In this document: in pieces, positions 33,107-42,530 of the stretch | How positions within the stretch are numbered: the first letter of the stretch is position 1 | Layout: each line of letters begins with the position of its first letter | Assembly: GCA_017503105.1 (NCBI GenBank) | Contig: JAFVTS010000013.1 | Coordinates: 1-60,090 of the forward strand | Origin: Clostridia bacterium | Lineage (GTDB): Bacteria; Bacillota; Clostridia; Oscillospirales; CAG-272 | Direction of reading: 5' to 3' | DNA: 60,090 nt | Notes under the pieces: model-generated | The model's database searches: none | Told to the model about the DNA's origin: nothing | Seen by the model: the letters and a program-made list of their open reading frames with translations, nothing else | Made by a program: the position numbers and the translations under genes

Positions 33107-33895
33107 GTGAAAATTCTTGTTTGCGTAAAGCAGGTCCCGGGTTCAAACAACGTTGAAGTTGATCCCGTCACCGGAGTTCTTAAAAGAAACGGTATCCAAA
33201 GCAAGATCAATCCTTACGATCTTTACGGAATAGAGACCGCCCTTTCCATTGCGGAAACGTACGGCGGAACCGTTGAAAGTATAACTATGGGTCCGCCTCA
33301 GGCAAAGGCGGTCATCAACGAAACGGTTTGTATGGGTGCTGAGCGCGGAACCGTTCTTTCCGACAGAAAATTCGCGGGAGCCGACGTTCTGGCAACGGCT
33401 TACACGCTCTCGCAGGGAATAAAAAAATGCGGTGAATACGACCTTATAATCTGCGGAAAGCAAACGACTGACGGAGATACTGCGCAGGTGGGCGCCGAGG
33501 TTGCGGAATATCTCGGCATACCAAACGTGTCAAACGTGCTCTCCGTTGACGCTATCAAGGACGGTCGCATCTTCCTTACCGCGAGCCTTGACGAGAAAAA
33601 CGTCAAGATGAGCGTTGCTATGCCCTGCCTCATTTCCGTTGATTCCGACGTCAACACGCCAAGACTTCCTTCTTACAAAATAAAGAAATGCCTCACGGGC
33701 GAGGCAGTTGACGTCCTCACGTTCGATAACTTCGAGGACAAGGACGAAAAGCACTACGGACTTGCGGGCTCGGCAACGCAGGTCGAGAGAATATTCCCTC
33801 CCGAAAAGAACGATCAGAAAAAGAACGTTACGGGTACTAAAGAAGAGCAGACGCTTGAGATATTTGAGCTTCTTCGCTCAGAAAAAATGATATAA
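33107..33895 (+). CDS. etfB: Electron transfer flavoprotein beta subunit
   Basis: 262 residues starting at GTG with GGAGGT 6 nt upstream. It begins MKILVCVKQVPG and has the nucleotide-binding stretch CGKQTTDGDTAQVGAEVAEY, both standard for EtfB. The protein binds FAD at the interface with EtfA. The next two genes are an EtfA with an N-terminal Fe-S domain and a GlcD-type FAD dehydrogenase. This order matches the electron-confurcating lactate dehydrogenase of Acetobacterium (LctBCD). In that complex EtfB carries the bifurcating FAD; whether this one does is inferred from context. Confidence 0.94.
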   Translation: MKILVCVKQVPGSNNVEVDPVTGVLKRNGIQSKINPYDLYGIETALSIAETYGGTVESITMGPPQAKAVINETVCMGAERGTVLSDRKFAGADVLATAYTLSQGIKKCGEYDLIICGKQTTDGDTAQVGAEVAEYLGIPNVSNVLSVDAIKDGRIFLTASLDEKNVKMSVAMPCLISVDSDVNTPRLPSYKIKKCLTGEAVDVLTFDNFEDKDEKHYGLAGSATQVERIFPPEKNDQKKNVTGTKEEQTLEIFELLRSEKMI

Positions 33896-33911
33896 GGAGG
33901 GTGCCCCGAAA

Positions 33912-35099
33912 ATGGGAAAGCTCGTTATAAATAAAAATCTCGTCACCGACGAGCGCGCGACAGAGCTCGTGAAGATATGCCCCTTTAACGCGATTACATA
34001 TGAAAACGGAATTCTTGACATAAGCTCGGCTTGTAAAATGTGCAAGATGTGCGTCAGGAAGGGCGGCGGTGTCGTCGACTACGTCGAGGATGAGATAAAG
34101 ACCGTTGACAAATCCCTTTGGCGCGGAGTTGCCGTCTTTGCCGACTGTACGGGCGGAAGAATACACAGAGTTACCTTTGAGCTGCTCGGCAAGGCAAGAG
34201 AGCTTGCCTCCGTTATAAACCACCCCGTTTACGCGATAGCGATAGGCGAGGATCTTGACGCGTGCGCAAAAGAGCTCCTCCGCTACGGCGCTGACAAAGT
34301 GTTCGTTTACGATGACCCCGAATTTAAAGAATTCAGAATCGAGCCGTATACTGCGGCGTTCTGCGATTTTATAGAAAAGTACAAGCCGTCGAGCGTCCTT
34401 GTGGGAGCTACGAATCTCGGAAGGCAGCTTGCGCCGAGAGTTGCGGCGCGTTGCCGCACGGGTCTTACGGCGGACTGCACCGTGCTTGATATGAAGGAGA
34501 ACACCGACCTCGTCCAGATACGTCCCGCGTTCGGCGGAAACATTATGGCTCAGATAATAACCCCCGCGACAAGACCGCAGTTCTGCACCGCGAGATACAA
34601 GGTCTTTACTGAGCCGAAGCCCACCGACACTCCGACGGGCGAGATCGTTAAGATGCCCGTTACGAAAGAAATGACGAGATCCGCCATCGACGTTATAGAG
34701 TCGTTCGTGAAGCCGAAGGACGTTGACATTGCGGAGGCTGACGTTATAGTCGCCGTCGGACGCGGCGCGTCATCCGAGGCAATGAGAAAGAGTGCAGAAG
34801 AGCTTGCAGAGCTCCTCGGTGGCGTCGTTGCCTGCACAAGGCCGCTCGTAGAAGGCAACGTGTTCGACGCAAAGCATCAGATAGGACTCTCGGGAAGAAC
34901 GGTAAAGCCGAAGCTCATAATCTGTCTTGGAATTTCGGGCGCGGTACAGTTCGCGGCAGGAATGAAATCCTCCGACCTCATAGTTGCCGTAAACACCGAC
35001 GCCTCGGCTCCGATATTCGACGTTGCGCATTATTGCGTCGTTGCGGATGCGGCGGAGATAGTTCCCGCGCTTATTAAAAAAATAAAGGAGAAGGCGTGA
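33912..35099 (+). CDS. etfA: Electron transfer flavoprotein alpha subunit with N-terminal ferredoxin domain
   Basis: 395 residues, longer than a plain EtfA (~320). The first ~70 residues hold Cys23 (in CPFNAI), Cys41, Cys44 and Cys47 (CKMCKMC), a ferredoxin-like domain with ligands for only one 4Fe-4S cluster. The EtfA domain then follows, with the FAD-binding C terminus ([20 protein letters not shown] and [20 protein letters not shown]). Such fused EtfA subunits are known from lactate-oxidising complexes where ferredoxin delivers electrons. It starts 16 nt after etfB with AAGGAGGG upstream and overlaps glcD at TGATG. Confidence 0.94.
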   Translation: MGKLVINKNLVTDERATELVKICPFNAITYENGILDISSACKMCKMCVRKGGGVVDYVEDEIKTVDKSLWRGVAVFADCTGGRIHRVTFELLGKARELASVINHPVYAIAIGEDLDACAKELLRYGADKVFVYDDPEFKEFRIEPYTAAFCDFIEKYKPSSVLVGATNLGRQLAPRVAARCRTGLTADCTVLDMKENTDLVQIRPAFGGNIMAQIITPATRPQFCTARYKVFTEPKPTDTPTGEIVKMPVTKEMTRSAIDVIESFVKPKDVDIAEADVIVAVGRGASSEAMRKSAEELAELLGGVVACTRPLVEGNVFDAKHQIGLSGRTVKPKLIICLGISGAVQFAAGMKSSDLIVAVNTDASAPIFDVAHYCVVADAAEIVPALIKKIKEKA

Positions 35100-36493
35100 T
35101 GTATAACAAGATAACACCCGAAGATATTGCCGCACTCCGCGCGATAGTGGGCGACGGGGAGGTTCTTTCGGGAGATGAGATAAATCCCGATTACGCTCAC
35201 GACGAGCTCGGCGGTATAGAAAGAATGCCCGAGGCGCTCGTAAGAGTACGCACGACCGAGGAAGTGTCCGCAGTTATGAAGCACGCCTTTGAAAGATGCA
35301 TTCCCGTCACGGTCAGAGGCAGCGGAACAGGACTCGTAGGAGCTGCCGTTCCCGTCGAGGGCGGCATCCTTCTTGAAACGACTAAGATGAATAAGATCCT
35401 TGAGCTTGACAAGAACACCCTTACGGTCAAAGTACAGCCGGGCGTGCTTCTTATGGAGCTTGCGGCTTTTGCCGAAGAGAACGATTTTATGTATCCCCCC
35501 GACCCCGGTGAGAAGTCCGCTACCATAGGCGGAAACATCTCAACCAACGCGGGCGGTATGAGAGCCGTAAAATACGGCGTCACGAGAGATTACGTCAGAG
35601 CCCTGACCGTCGTAATGCCAAACGGTGAGATACTGAAGCTCGGCGCAACCGTCGCGAAAAATTCTTCGGGTTACAGCCTTAAAGACCTTATAATAGGCTC
35701 CGAGGGCACTCTTGCCATAATCACGGAGGCTGTTCTCAAGCTCGTTCCCCTCCCCAAGGTATCGACGAGCCTTCTCGTTCCCTTCCCCGATATGAAAAGC
35801 GCCATCGAATCCGTACCGAAGATATTCGCATCCAAGGTAATCCCCACCGCGATAGAATATATGTCGCGTGACACTATACTCTTTTCCGAAGATTATCTCG
35901 GAAAGAAATTCCCCGACACGAAAAACGACGCTTACATACTATTAACCTTTGACGGCAACACCGACGCACAGGTGGAGGCGGATATGAACACCGTAGCAGA
36001 GCTCTGCCTTGAGATCGGTGCACTTGACGCTTACATCGTTGACACGGAAGAGCGCAAGAAAGCCGTTTGGTCAGCAAGAGGCGCGTTTCTTGAAGCTATA
36101 AAGGCATCGACCACGGAAATGGACGAGTGCGACGTCGTCGTTCCCGTAAACAAGGTCGATGAATTCATCAAATACACGCACACCATCGCGGACGAGCTCG
36201 GCGTGAGGATACCCAGCTTCGGGCACGCGGGTGACGGAAACCTCCACGTCTATATCTGCCGTGACGCTCTCTCCGATGAGGATTGGGCGGCGACGCTTGA
36301 AAAGTGCTTCGAGCTTATGTATAAAAAGTCCGAAGAACTCGGCGGACTCGTTTCGGGCGAGCACGGTATAGGATACGCGAAAAAGGATTACCTAAAAGCG
36401 CAGCTCGGAGAAACTCCGATAAGCATAATGAAGGGCATCAAGCGCGTGTTTGACGAAAAGAATATTCTGAATCCGGGAAAGATATGCTTCTGA
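35099..36493 (+). CDS. GlcD-type FAD-linked oxidase, Etf-linked lactate dehydrogenase-like
   Basis: 464 residues. The FAD-binding type 4 domain shows [20 protein letters not shown] (residues ~69-88) and [20 protein letters not shown]. The C-terminal substrate domain has [11 protein letters not shown] and [12 protein letters not shown], whose His residues bind the iron or substrate carboxylate in D-lactate/glycolate dehydrogenases. With EtfB/EtfA it would oxidise lactate using NAD+ while consuming reduced ferredoxin; this follows from the known Acetobacterium system and is inferred here. ATG 35099 overlaps the etfA stop. No lactate permease or racemase follows; a terminator does. Confidence 0.88.
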   Translation: MYNKITPEDIAALRAIVGDGEVLSGDEINPDYAHDELGGIERMPEALVRVRTTEEVSAVMKHAFERCIPVTVRGSGTGLVGAAVPVEGGILLETTKMNKILELDKNTLTVKVQPGVLLMELAAFAEENDFMYPPDPGEKSATIGGNISTNAGGMRAVKYGVTRDYVRALTVVMPNGEILKLGATVAKNSSGYSLKDLIIGSEGTLAIITEAVLKLVPLPKVSTSLLVPFPDMKSAIESVPKIFASKVIPTAIEYMSRDTILFSEDYLGKKFPDTKNDAYILLTFDGNTDAQVEADMNTVAELCLEIGALDAYIVDTEERKKAVWSARGAFLEAIKASTTEMDECDVVVPVNKVDEFIKYTHTIADELGVRIPSFGHAGDGNLHVYICRDALSDEDWAATLEKCFELMYKKSEELGGLVSGEHGIGYAKKDYLKAQLGETPISIMKGIKRVFDEKNILNPGKICF

Positions 36494-36528
36494 GCACCTT
36501 TTTCAAAAACTGCATATAATATCAAAAT

Positions 36529-36580
36529 AAGCACCCGCGGCACAAGAGCTTATCTGGCGCCGCGGGTGCTTTGTCTTTTG
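36529..36580 (+). terminator. Terminator of the etf-glcD operon
   Basis: AAGCACCCGCGGC (36529-36541) pairs perfectly with GCCGCGGGTGCTT (36559-36571), followed by TGTCTTTTG. Confidence 0.88.
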
Positions 36581-36630
36581 GCTGAAATCAACCAAGTTCC
36601 TCAAGTGTTAACACAATATTAAATTTCCTA

Positions 36631-36659
36631 TTGAAAAATATTTAAAAATATGTTATAAT
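36631..36659 (+). promoter_or_regulatory. Promoter of the DedA-PlsC fusion gene
   Basis: TTGAAA (36631-36636) and TATAAT (36654-36659), 17-nt spacer. The palindrome GTGTTAACAC lies just upstream at 36606-36615. Confidence 0.7.
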
Positions 36660-36694
36660 GAAAGAAACTTTTATTAAAATTTCAGGATGGCATT

Positions 36695-38635
36695 ATGACT
36701 AAGAGTTCTGTAAAATTCAAATTCATCGTCGCGCTTTCCTTTTTACTGTTGCTCGGAGGTACGTCGCTTTTACTCCTTTCGGGCGGTAATCAAGAAATAC
36801 TTTCAAACCTTTTTTCGGGGGAAGTCTCCGCTGACGTAATTCGCGAGAAGCTCTCGGGCTTGGGCATCAGAGGTTATATAACCGTCGTCATACTCTCAAT
36901 GCTTCAGGTCATCTTCGTTTTTTTGCCCGCTGAACCCGTCCAGGTGCTCTCGGGAATGGCATTCGGCTTTCCCATCGCTTTTTTACTTTGCGTGATAGGT
37001 ATAATTGTCGGTAACACTCTGATATTTTTGATGTATCGGGCGCTCGGTCAAAAGCTGCGCGAGTACTTCGTCACCAACCTTGATTTTGATTTCGACCGTG
37101 CGGCAAGCTCGCCTAAGACCGCCGCTATAATATTCATTCTTTATCTTTTACCCGCTATTCCGTACGGAATGATATGTTTTCTTGCGGCAAGCGTCGGAAT
37201 GAAATACTATCGCTTTATCACAGTCACCGTCCTCGGATCCGTTCCTTCCGTTTGCATCGGTGTCGCACTCGGTCATATGGCACTCGCGACGAGCTTTATC
37301 ATATCGATCACGGTGTTCGCCGTTCTCGTGGCACTCATATTTTTTATGATAATAAAGCGCAAAGCACTGTTTGACGCAGTGAACGCATACGTCGATAAAA
37401 CTTCAAAAAGACCTAAAAACCTCGTCAAAAAATACAGACCCTGGAAGCTCGTTCTTCCGCTTATCGCGATGAAGCTTTTGTTCTTTGTCAAAGGCGCGAA
37501 GATAAAGTACACGAACAAGATAGGCGGGAAGCTTGAAACGCCTTCGATAGTTCTTTGCAACCACGGCTCGTTTATCGACTTCGTTTACGCGGGTACTATG
37601 ATAAGAAAGCAGTGCCCAAACTTCGTCGTTGCAAGGCTATACTTCTATAAGAGCTTCGTCAAGCGCGTGTTAAGGCACGTCGGTTGTTTCCCCAAGAGTA
37701 TGTTTGCGCAAGACCTTGAGAGCGCGAAAAATTGCCTTGCCGTTTTAAAGCACGGGGGCATTCTCGCGATGATGCCCGAGGCGAGGCTTTCCACCGCAGG
37801 AAAATTCGAGGATATCCAGCCCTGTACGTTTGATTTTATAAAAAGATCGGAGGTCACCGTCTATACCGTTAAAATATCGGGCGATTACCTTGCAAGCCCG
37901 AAGTGGGGCTCGGGTCTCAGACGCGGAGCGGTTGTTGAAGCAGAGCTTGACGTTCTTATAACGAAGGACGAGTTAGCGGAGCTTTCTACCGATGAGATCG
38001 CACAACGCGTAACGGATAAGCTCTATTACGACGAGTTCGAGTGGATCAAGTCCCATCCCGAGGTAAGATACGGGAACAAGGACCTTGCGGAAGGACTTGA
38101 AAACATCCTTACCATATGCCCAAAATGTAAATCAAAGTATACAATAAAGACCAAGGGACACGACGTATTTTGCGAGCATTGCGGAAAGCTTGCAACGATG
38201 GACGACCGCTATTTATTTGACACGGGTGCGCCGTTTGAGCACTTTGGCGAGTGGTACGAGTGGCAAAAGGCAGAGATCGAAGACGAGTTTTCAAGAAATC
38301 CCGAATACGCTCTTTGCTCCGAGGTCGAATTCCGTCTTCCGTCGCTTGACGGCAAGCGGATGTTAAGACACGCGGGTGATGGCGTATGCACACTCGACAA
38401 AAGCGGTCTTACTTACAAAGGAACGAAAGACGGCGAAGAAACGGAGATCTTCATTTCTATGGATAAGATATACCGTCTGCTCTTCGGCGCAGGAGAGAAT
38501 TTCGAGGTCTACGTTGGTGCGGATATACACTACTTCAAGCCTAAAGAACCTCGCTCGTGCGTGGATTGGTACATAGCTTCCGCCGTGCTTTCGGATGAAT
38601 ACCACAAGGAAAAATCCGCGGCACACGCTCACTGA
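36695..38635 (+). CDS. Fusion: TVP38/DedA-type membrane domain, PlsC acyltransferase, zinc ribbon
   Basis: 646 residues. An N-terminal helix is followed at ~55-230 by a TVP38/TMEM64 (VTT, DedA-like) membrane domain, with FLPAEPVQVLSGMAFGFPIA and LLPAIPYGMICFLAASVGM. Residues ~275-430 are a 1-acylglycerol-3-phosphate acyltransferase domain with the catalytic NHGSFIDF (His and Asp four apart, His ~290) and MPEARLSTAG in place of the EGTR motif. A zinc ribbon (CPKCKS near 474, CEHC near 493) and a ~130-residue unassigned C-terminal domain follow. Both main domains act on phospholipid, so coupled lipid flipping and acylation is plausible. The gene has its own promoter. Confidence 0.85.
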   Translation: MTKSSVKFKFIVALSFLLLLGGTSLLLLSGGNQEILSNLFSGEVSADVIREKLSGLGIRGYITVVILSMLQVIFVFLPAEPVQVLSGMAFGFPIAFLLCVIGIIVGNTLIFLMYRALGQKLREYFVTNLDFDFDRAASSPKTAAIIFILYLLPAIPYGMICFLAASVGMKYYRFITVTVLGSVPSVCIGVALGHMALATSFIISITVFAVLVALIFFMIIKRKALFDAVNAYVDKTSKRPKNLVKKYRPWKLVLPLIAMKLLFFVKGAKIKYTNKIGGKLETPSIVLCNHGSFIDFVYAGTMIRKQCPNFVVARLYFYKSFVKRVLRHVGCFPKSMFAQDLESAKNCLAVLKHGGILAMMPEARLSTAGKFEDIQPCTFDFIKRSEVTVYTVKISGDYLASPKWGSGLRRGAVVEAELDVLITKDELAELSTDEIAQRVTDKLYYDEFEWIKSHPEVRYGNKDLAEGLENILTICPKCKSKYTIKTKGHDVFCEHCGKLATMDDRYLFDTGAPFEHFGEWYEWQKAEIEDEFSRNPEYALCSEVEFRLPSLDGKRMLRHAGDGVCTLDKSGLTYKGTKDGEETEIFISMDKIYRLLFGAGENFEVYVGADIHYFKPKEPRSCVDWYIASAVLSDEYHKEKSAAHAH

Positions 38636-38666
38636 TTAGCACATTTAAGGGAAAAAGGATTTTAAA

Positions 38667-39530
38667 ATGAAAACAAGCATAGTCTCTACCGCTTATTTTA
38701 CGTTTCGTGATTATGAAAGCGGTCTTGCCAAACTAAAAGCCCACGGATATGATGCAACCGATTATCAAGGTCTTGTAAAAATGGACTCGGAATTATATTC
38801 TTTATCTAATGAAGAAATCCGCGTTTTTTTAACACGGGTCAGGGCTTCGGCAGATAAACACGGCGTTGATATAAAGCAGGTTCACGGTCTTTGGCCGACG
38901 GTCGGAGATGATAAAACGGCAGAGGACAGACAAAAAACACGCGAATATTTTGTCCGTCAGATAGAGTACGCGCATTATCTTGGAGCAAAATATCTCGTGG
39001 TACACCCCGTAATGCCGATTCGCGATGGAAAAGACGACTCCGAGGAAACCTTCCTTGAAAACGAGAGGATGCTGAGAAGCCTTATTCCCCACGCAGAAAA
39101 ATGGGACGTCACGGTCTGCATTGAAAATATGCCGTTTATCAATCGTGAGATATCTAAGGTGAGCGTTTTGAAAAGACTTGTGCGCCTTATCAATCATCCA
39201 AAGATAAAGATCTGTCTTGACACAGGACACGCGAATATTTTTCACGATGACCTCGGGGAGGACGTGCGCCTGCTCGGTGACGATCTTGCCGTCATACACG
39301 TGCACGATAACCACGGACGCAATGATGCGCACCTGCTCCCATACTTTGGAACAACGGAATGGGAAAGTTTCTTAACGGCACTCGGTGAGGTTGGATTTAA
39401 GGGATACTTTAATCTCGAAACCCGCATCCCCGAAAAAATGCCCGAGCCGTGCAGGGAAGAAATGCGTTTATCCCTCAGCCGCCTCGCATCGTATATGGCG
39501 GATAAAGCAAGCTCGAATTTAAAAGCGTAA
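38667..39530 (+). CDS. Sugar phosphate isomerase/epimerase, xylose isomerase-like TIM barrel
   Basis: 287 residues. The AP-endonuclease-2/xylose-isomerase fold is shown by metal-binding residues spread along the barrel: VVHPVMP, VCIENMP, CLDTGHANIF, IHVHDNHGRNDAHL and YFNLETR, which supply the usual Glu/Asp/His metal site. Members interconvert sugars, inositols or their keto forms. It starts 31 nt after the fusion gene, so it may be cotranscribed, but it fits better functionally with the convergent Gfo/Idh oxidoreductase, a frequent partner in sugar or inositol catabolism. Confidence 0.87.
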   Translation: MKTSIVSTAYFTFRDYESGLAKLKAHGYDATDYQGLVKMDSELYSLSNEEIRVFLTRVRASADKHGVDIKQVHGLWPTVGDDKTAEDRQKTREYFVRQIEYAHYLGAKYLVVHPVMPIRDGKDDSEETFLENERMLRSLIPHAEKWDVTVCIENMPFINREISKVSVLKRLVRLINHPKIKICLDTGHANIFHDDLGEDVRLLGDDLAVIHVHDNHGRNDAHLLPYFGTTEWESFLTALGEVGFKGYFNLETRIPEKMPEPCREEMRLSLSRLASYMADKASSNLKA

Positions 39531-39540
39531 AAATCAACTT

Positions 39541-39579
39541 AAAAAAGACTGAATCTATCGTAAGAATCAGTCTTTTTTT
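39541..39579. terminator. Bidirectional terminator between convergent genes
   Basis: AAAAAAGACTGA (39541-39552) pairs with TCAGTCTTTTTT (39567-39578); the A-run and T-run serve both strands. Confidence 0.87.
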
Positions 39580-39583
39580 GCTT

Positions 39584-40711
39584 TTATTCTATATCAACGA
39601 AGATGCGTTCTTTTGCCGACTTTCTTGCCGCGAGGCACATTTCGGCACTGAGTATTCCGTCGCTCAGTGTGGAGTGCGAAACGTCGCTCCCCTTCATCAC
39701 GGCAATAAAGTTCTCAGCAAGGAATTTATCGCCGCCGAAGTGACTTCCGTCGTCTTCGACCGTTATTACCTCTTTTTTGTCACTTTCGTGATTGAAAATA
39801 ACTATCTCACCCGTATAAAAATCAAATTCAAGCGTCGCTTTATAGCCTATGATTCTTGCACCGCGCTTTTGCGCTCCGAATCTTGCGATAAAATTCTGCG
39901 TGTAGACGGTATGAAGACCGTTTTCGTACTGAACGATGAGCGAGCCGCTGTCCTCGTTTCCCGTATCAACGGCAAACGAGCAATTGTCGTAGACCTCGAC
40001 GTCGTTTTTCATCGCTCTTACTCTATCTGTTTCGGGGCAGATATCAACGTCGGGGCAATCACGGCACCTAAGCCCTGCCGGATGATCGCCGAAGAAGATC
40101 ATCTTGGAATTCATCGCGCAGACTCGCACAGGTCGGACGTTGCCGATGATATAATTGATGTAGTCGAGGTCGTGCGTCGATTTTTGCAGGAAAAGTCCGC
40201 CTGTTTCAGCTTCGTCCTTATACCATTTATGGAAATAACCCGCGCCGTATGGGACGTTGTTTGCGGATTGGATCTGAGAGAGCGTGCCGAGGCGCCCCGA
40301 ATCCACGATTTTTTTGACTTCCTCGACTATCTTTGCCGTTCTCAGGGGGAAGGAAACGACGGTACGCTCGTTCATATGCATAATTCCTTTGAGCCTTGCA
40401 AGATCCTCGTACGTCGTGCACACGGGCTTTTCAAGATAAAGAGGTTTATTATATTTTGCTGCAAGAAGCGCGTATTCTGTATGAGAGGAGCAACGTGTGC
40501 CTACAAGGATTCCGTCAAGCTCCTCGGAGTCAAGCATTTTTTCTGCGTCGTCATAATACCGAACGTTCATATCCGCAAGCGCGGGGAAACGAGTCTTTAC
40601 GCGCTCCGTGTCAACGTCCGCGATGGATGAAAGCGTACACTCACCGCTCATCAGCAAAAGCTCTACTATTGAATTTATTCTCTTACCGTAACCTATAACT
40701 CCAATTTTCAT
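39584..40711 (-). CDS. Gfo/Idh/MocA-family oxidoreductase
   Basis: 375 residues. The N-terminal Rossmann fold begins MKIGVIGYGKRINSIVELLL, with the typical YLEKPVCTTYEDL lysine region (EKP near residue 97). A C-terminal alpha/beta substrate domain includes GGLFLQKSTHDLDYINY, with the catalytic His. A short Cys-containing insert, CRDCPDVDICPE near residue 217, is found in some subfamilies and could bind a metal. These enzymes oxidise sugars or inositols with NAD(P). GGAG lies upstream of the ATG. It shares a terminator with the convergent isomerase gene. Confidence 0.88.
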   Translation of the reverse strand: MKIGVIGYGKRINSIVELLLMSGECTLSSIADVDTERVKTRFPALADMNVRYYDDAEKMLDSEELDGILVGTRCSSHTEYALLAAKYNKPLYLEKPVCTTYEDLARLKGIMHMNERTVVSFPLRTAKIVEEVKKIVDSGRLGTLSQIQSANNVPYGAGYFHKWYKDEAETGGLFLQKSTHDLDYINYIIGNVRPVRVCAMNSKMIFFGDHPAGLRCRDCPDVDICPETDRVRAMKNDVEVYDNCSFAVDTGNEDSGSLIVQYENGLHTVYTQNFIARFGAQKRGARIIGYKATLEFDFYTGEIVIFNHESDKKEVITVEDDGSHFGGDKFLAENFIAVMKGSDVSHSTLSDGILSAEMCLAARKSAKERIFVDIE

Positions 40712-40808
40712 TTTTACATCTCCTTTTCTCCACTATCTTATCACAAGCACACCGTCAAAATCTATGTGTTTACAAGCTGAACATTAGCACTTTTTTGCTG
40801 ACGGTGTT

Positions 40809-40849
40809 AAAAAAAGCGGAGGCACATCGGGTCCTGCCGACGTGCCCTC
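40809..40849 (-). terminator. Terminator of the PHP/EEP genes
   Basis: On the minus strand GAGGGCACGTCGG folds with CCGATGTGCCTC (one bulge, one G-T pair), followed by CGC and a run of seven T residues. Confidence 0.75.
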
Positions 40850-40859
40850 TTTGGAAAAG

Positions 40860-41744
40860 TTATCTGCTGATTTTTCCGTTTTTTATCTCGTCAAAATATT
40901 CCTTTGTAGTACCAACACTGTGCGGTTCTATGTAAAGATGGGATTTTTTTAACGACTCCTCGTCGGGATAGCTTGAATAAAAACCGCCGAGCAGTCCCGA
41001 GTGATCCGATCCGCCCGAAATAAAAAGCCCTTTTTCGAGCGCGAGCTTGTATGCAAGCTCCCGTTCATCTTTATTCATATCGGCGTGCCAAACCTCAACA
41101 CCCTCAACACCGCTTGCGATAAGCTCGTCGATATATGCAAGAGCGCCGCTGACGGGGTGCGCGACAACGGCAAAGCCACCCGCCGCTTTTATGAGCGCTA
41201 CGAGCTCATTAAGGGGCAAGAAACTTAACACGGGTGGGTACTTGGCGCGCTGATGACGGTAATTTTTATCAAACCAATTCATATAGTTTTCTTCTTTTTC
41301 AAGCCCCTTTGCTTTCAGAAGATTGAAAACGTGATTGTTGCAAAGCCACGGAATACCTCGGTTAAACTCAAGAACTTCTTCCCACGTAACACCCGTGATA
41401 GAGCCTTTCTCCACCGCTTCGTCGAAGCATTTTTTCGTGTTGTCCGTCTGTCGGTATGCCATATCTGCAAGATATTTCTTCATAGGCGGGTATTCGGGAT
41501 CGAAATTAAAGGCTACTATATGATAATCGCGCGGCTTTTGAACAGTGAATTCCACGCCGAATACACACTCTAAGCCGTGTTCGGCGCACGCATCTTGAAG
41601 CTCTGGATACGCAGAGGCTGTATCGTGGTCGGTAATAGCGATGGCGGAATAACCCTCTTCCTTTGCAATTTTAACGAGCTCTTTTGGTGTGTAGACACCG
41701 TCGGAATGCGTCGAATGAAGATGAAGATTAGCGTAAAATTCCAT
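40860..41744 (-). CDS. PHP-domain phosphoesterase
   Basis: 294 residues from the ATG with AAGGAGAG upstream; an ATG 24 nt earlier lacks a ribosome site. The four PHP metal motifs are present: HLHSTHSDG (residues ~6-14), AITDHDTAS, GVEFTV with a later VVAHPVSG, and SGGSDHSG near the C terminus. Proteins of this type are RNA/DNA 5'-3' exonucleases or phosphoesterases, for example YciV/TrpH acting on RNA 5' ends or on 3',5'-pAp. It lies 10 nt after an EEP-family gene on the same strand and is probably cotranscribed with it and exoA. Confidence 0.87.
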   Translation of the reverse strand: MEFYANLHLHSTHSDGVYTPKELVKIAKEEGYSAIAITDHDTASAYPELQDACAEHGLECVFGVEFTVQKPRDYHIVAFNFDPEYPPMKKYLADMAYRQTDNTKKCFDEAVEKGSITGVTWEEVLEFNRGIPWLCNNHVFNLLKAKGLEKEENYMNWFDKNYRHQRAKYPPVLSFLPLNELVALIKAAGGFAVVAHPVSGALAYIDELIASGVEGVEVWHADMNKDERELAYKLALEKGLFISGGSDHSGLLGGFYSSYPDEESLKKSHLYIEPHSVGTTKEYFDEIKNGKISR

Positions 41745-41754
41745 TTTTCTCTCC

Positions 41755-42516
41755 TTAGTTATACTCAATAGTTGCCAAAACGGGATAATGATCGGACGGA
41801 TAAACGCCGTTGAACGGGCCGTCGCTTATAAGCTCCGAGGTATACGTCGGGGCTTTGATATTCGTAAAGATATAATCAATTTTTACAGGGGTATAATCGG
41901 GGGCTCCGAAATTATGGAAAGTCGCGCCGACGTCGGACGTGAGATCGGTAAGCGTTTCTCCAAGCTTCCGTATAGCGGCAGACGTCGGGAAGTCGTTAAA
42001 GTCACCCGTCAAGAATACGGGGCACAGGTCCTTTTTTAAAAATTCGCTCATCTGCTCCGCTTCAAGGACGCGGGCGTTTTCGCCAAGATGGTCGAAATGG
42101 GTGTTTGCGAATATAAAGGGAGTGTCGGCGCCGTCAGCCTTCAGCTTTACGTAGGTGGTTATTCTCGGGCAAGAGCTCTGATCGCCTCCATAGGTCGAGC
42201 CCGGATCGTTCGGCGTCGGGGAAAGCCAGAACGTTTCGCTTTTTACGGCGACGAAATCATCACGCCTGTACGCGAGTGTAACGCCCTCGCCACGGCAGTT
42301 TTCGTTCCGCCCGCACGCTATTATCTCATATGCGCAAGAGAGCTCCCCGCGCAGGAAGGCAAGCATATCGTCCGTGACCTCCTGAAACCCGATAAGATGG
42401 GGGGCGTGTCGAGTTATCAAAGCCTTAATGTACGGTTTTCTGTTTTCGAAAGAGTTTATACCGTCACTTTTTGCATTGGATGTGCGAAGATTGAACGTCA
42501 TTATTTTAAGTTTCAT
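41755..42516 (-). CDS. Endonuclease/exonuclease/phosphatase family protein
   Basis: 253 residues from the ATG with GGAGAC 7 nt upstream. The fold's landmarks are KIMTFNLRTSNAK, IGFQEVTDDM (metal Glu), TGDFNDFPTS, YIFTN and the C-terminal PSDHYPVLATIEY catalytic Asp-His. Relatives act on DNA, phospholipids or inositol phosphates; this soluble form without partner domain is uncharacterised. It follows exoA, another EEP-fold gene, by 14 nt, giving two related nuclease-fold genes in a row. Confidence 0.87.
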   Translation of the reverse strand: MKLKIMTFNLRTSNAKSDGINSFENRKPYIKALITRHAPHLIGFQEVTDDMLAFLRGELSCAYEIIACGRNENCRGEGVTLAYRRDDFVAVKSETFWLSPTPNDPGSTYGGDQSSCPRITTYVKLKADGADTPFIFANTHFDHLGENARVLEAEQMSEFLKKDLCPVFLTGDFNDFPTSAAIRKLGETLTDLTSDVGATFHNFGAPDYTPVKIDYIFTNIKAPTYTSELISDGPFNGVYPSDHYPVLATIEYN

Positions 42517-42530
42517 AAAAAAAGTCTCCG

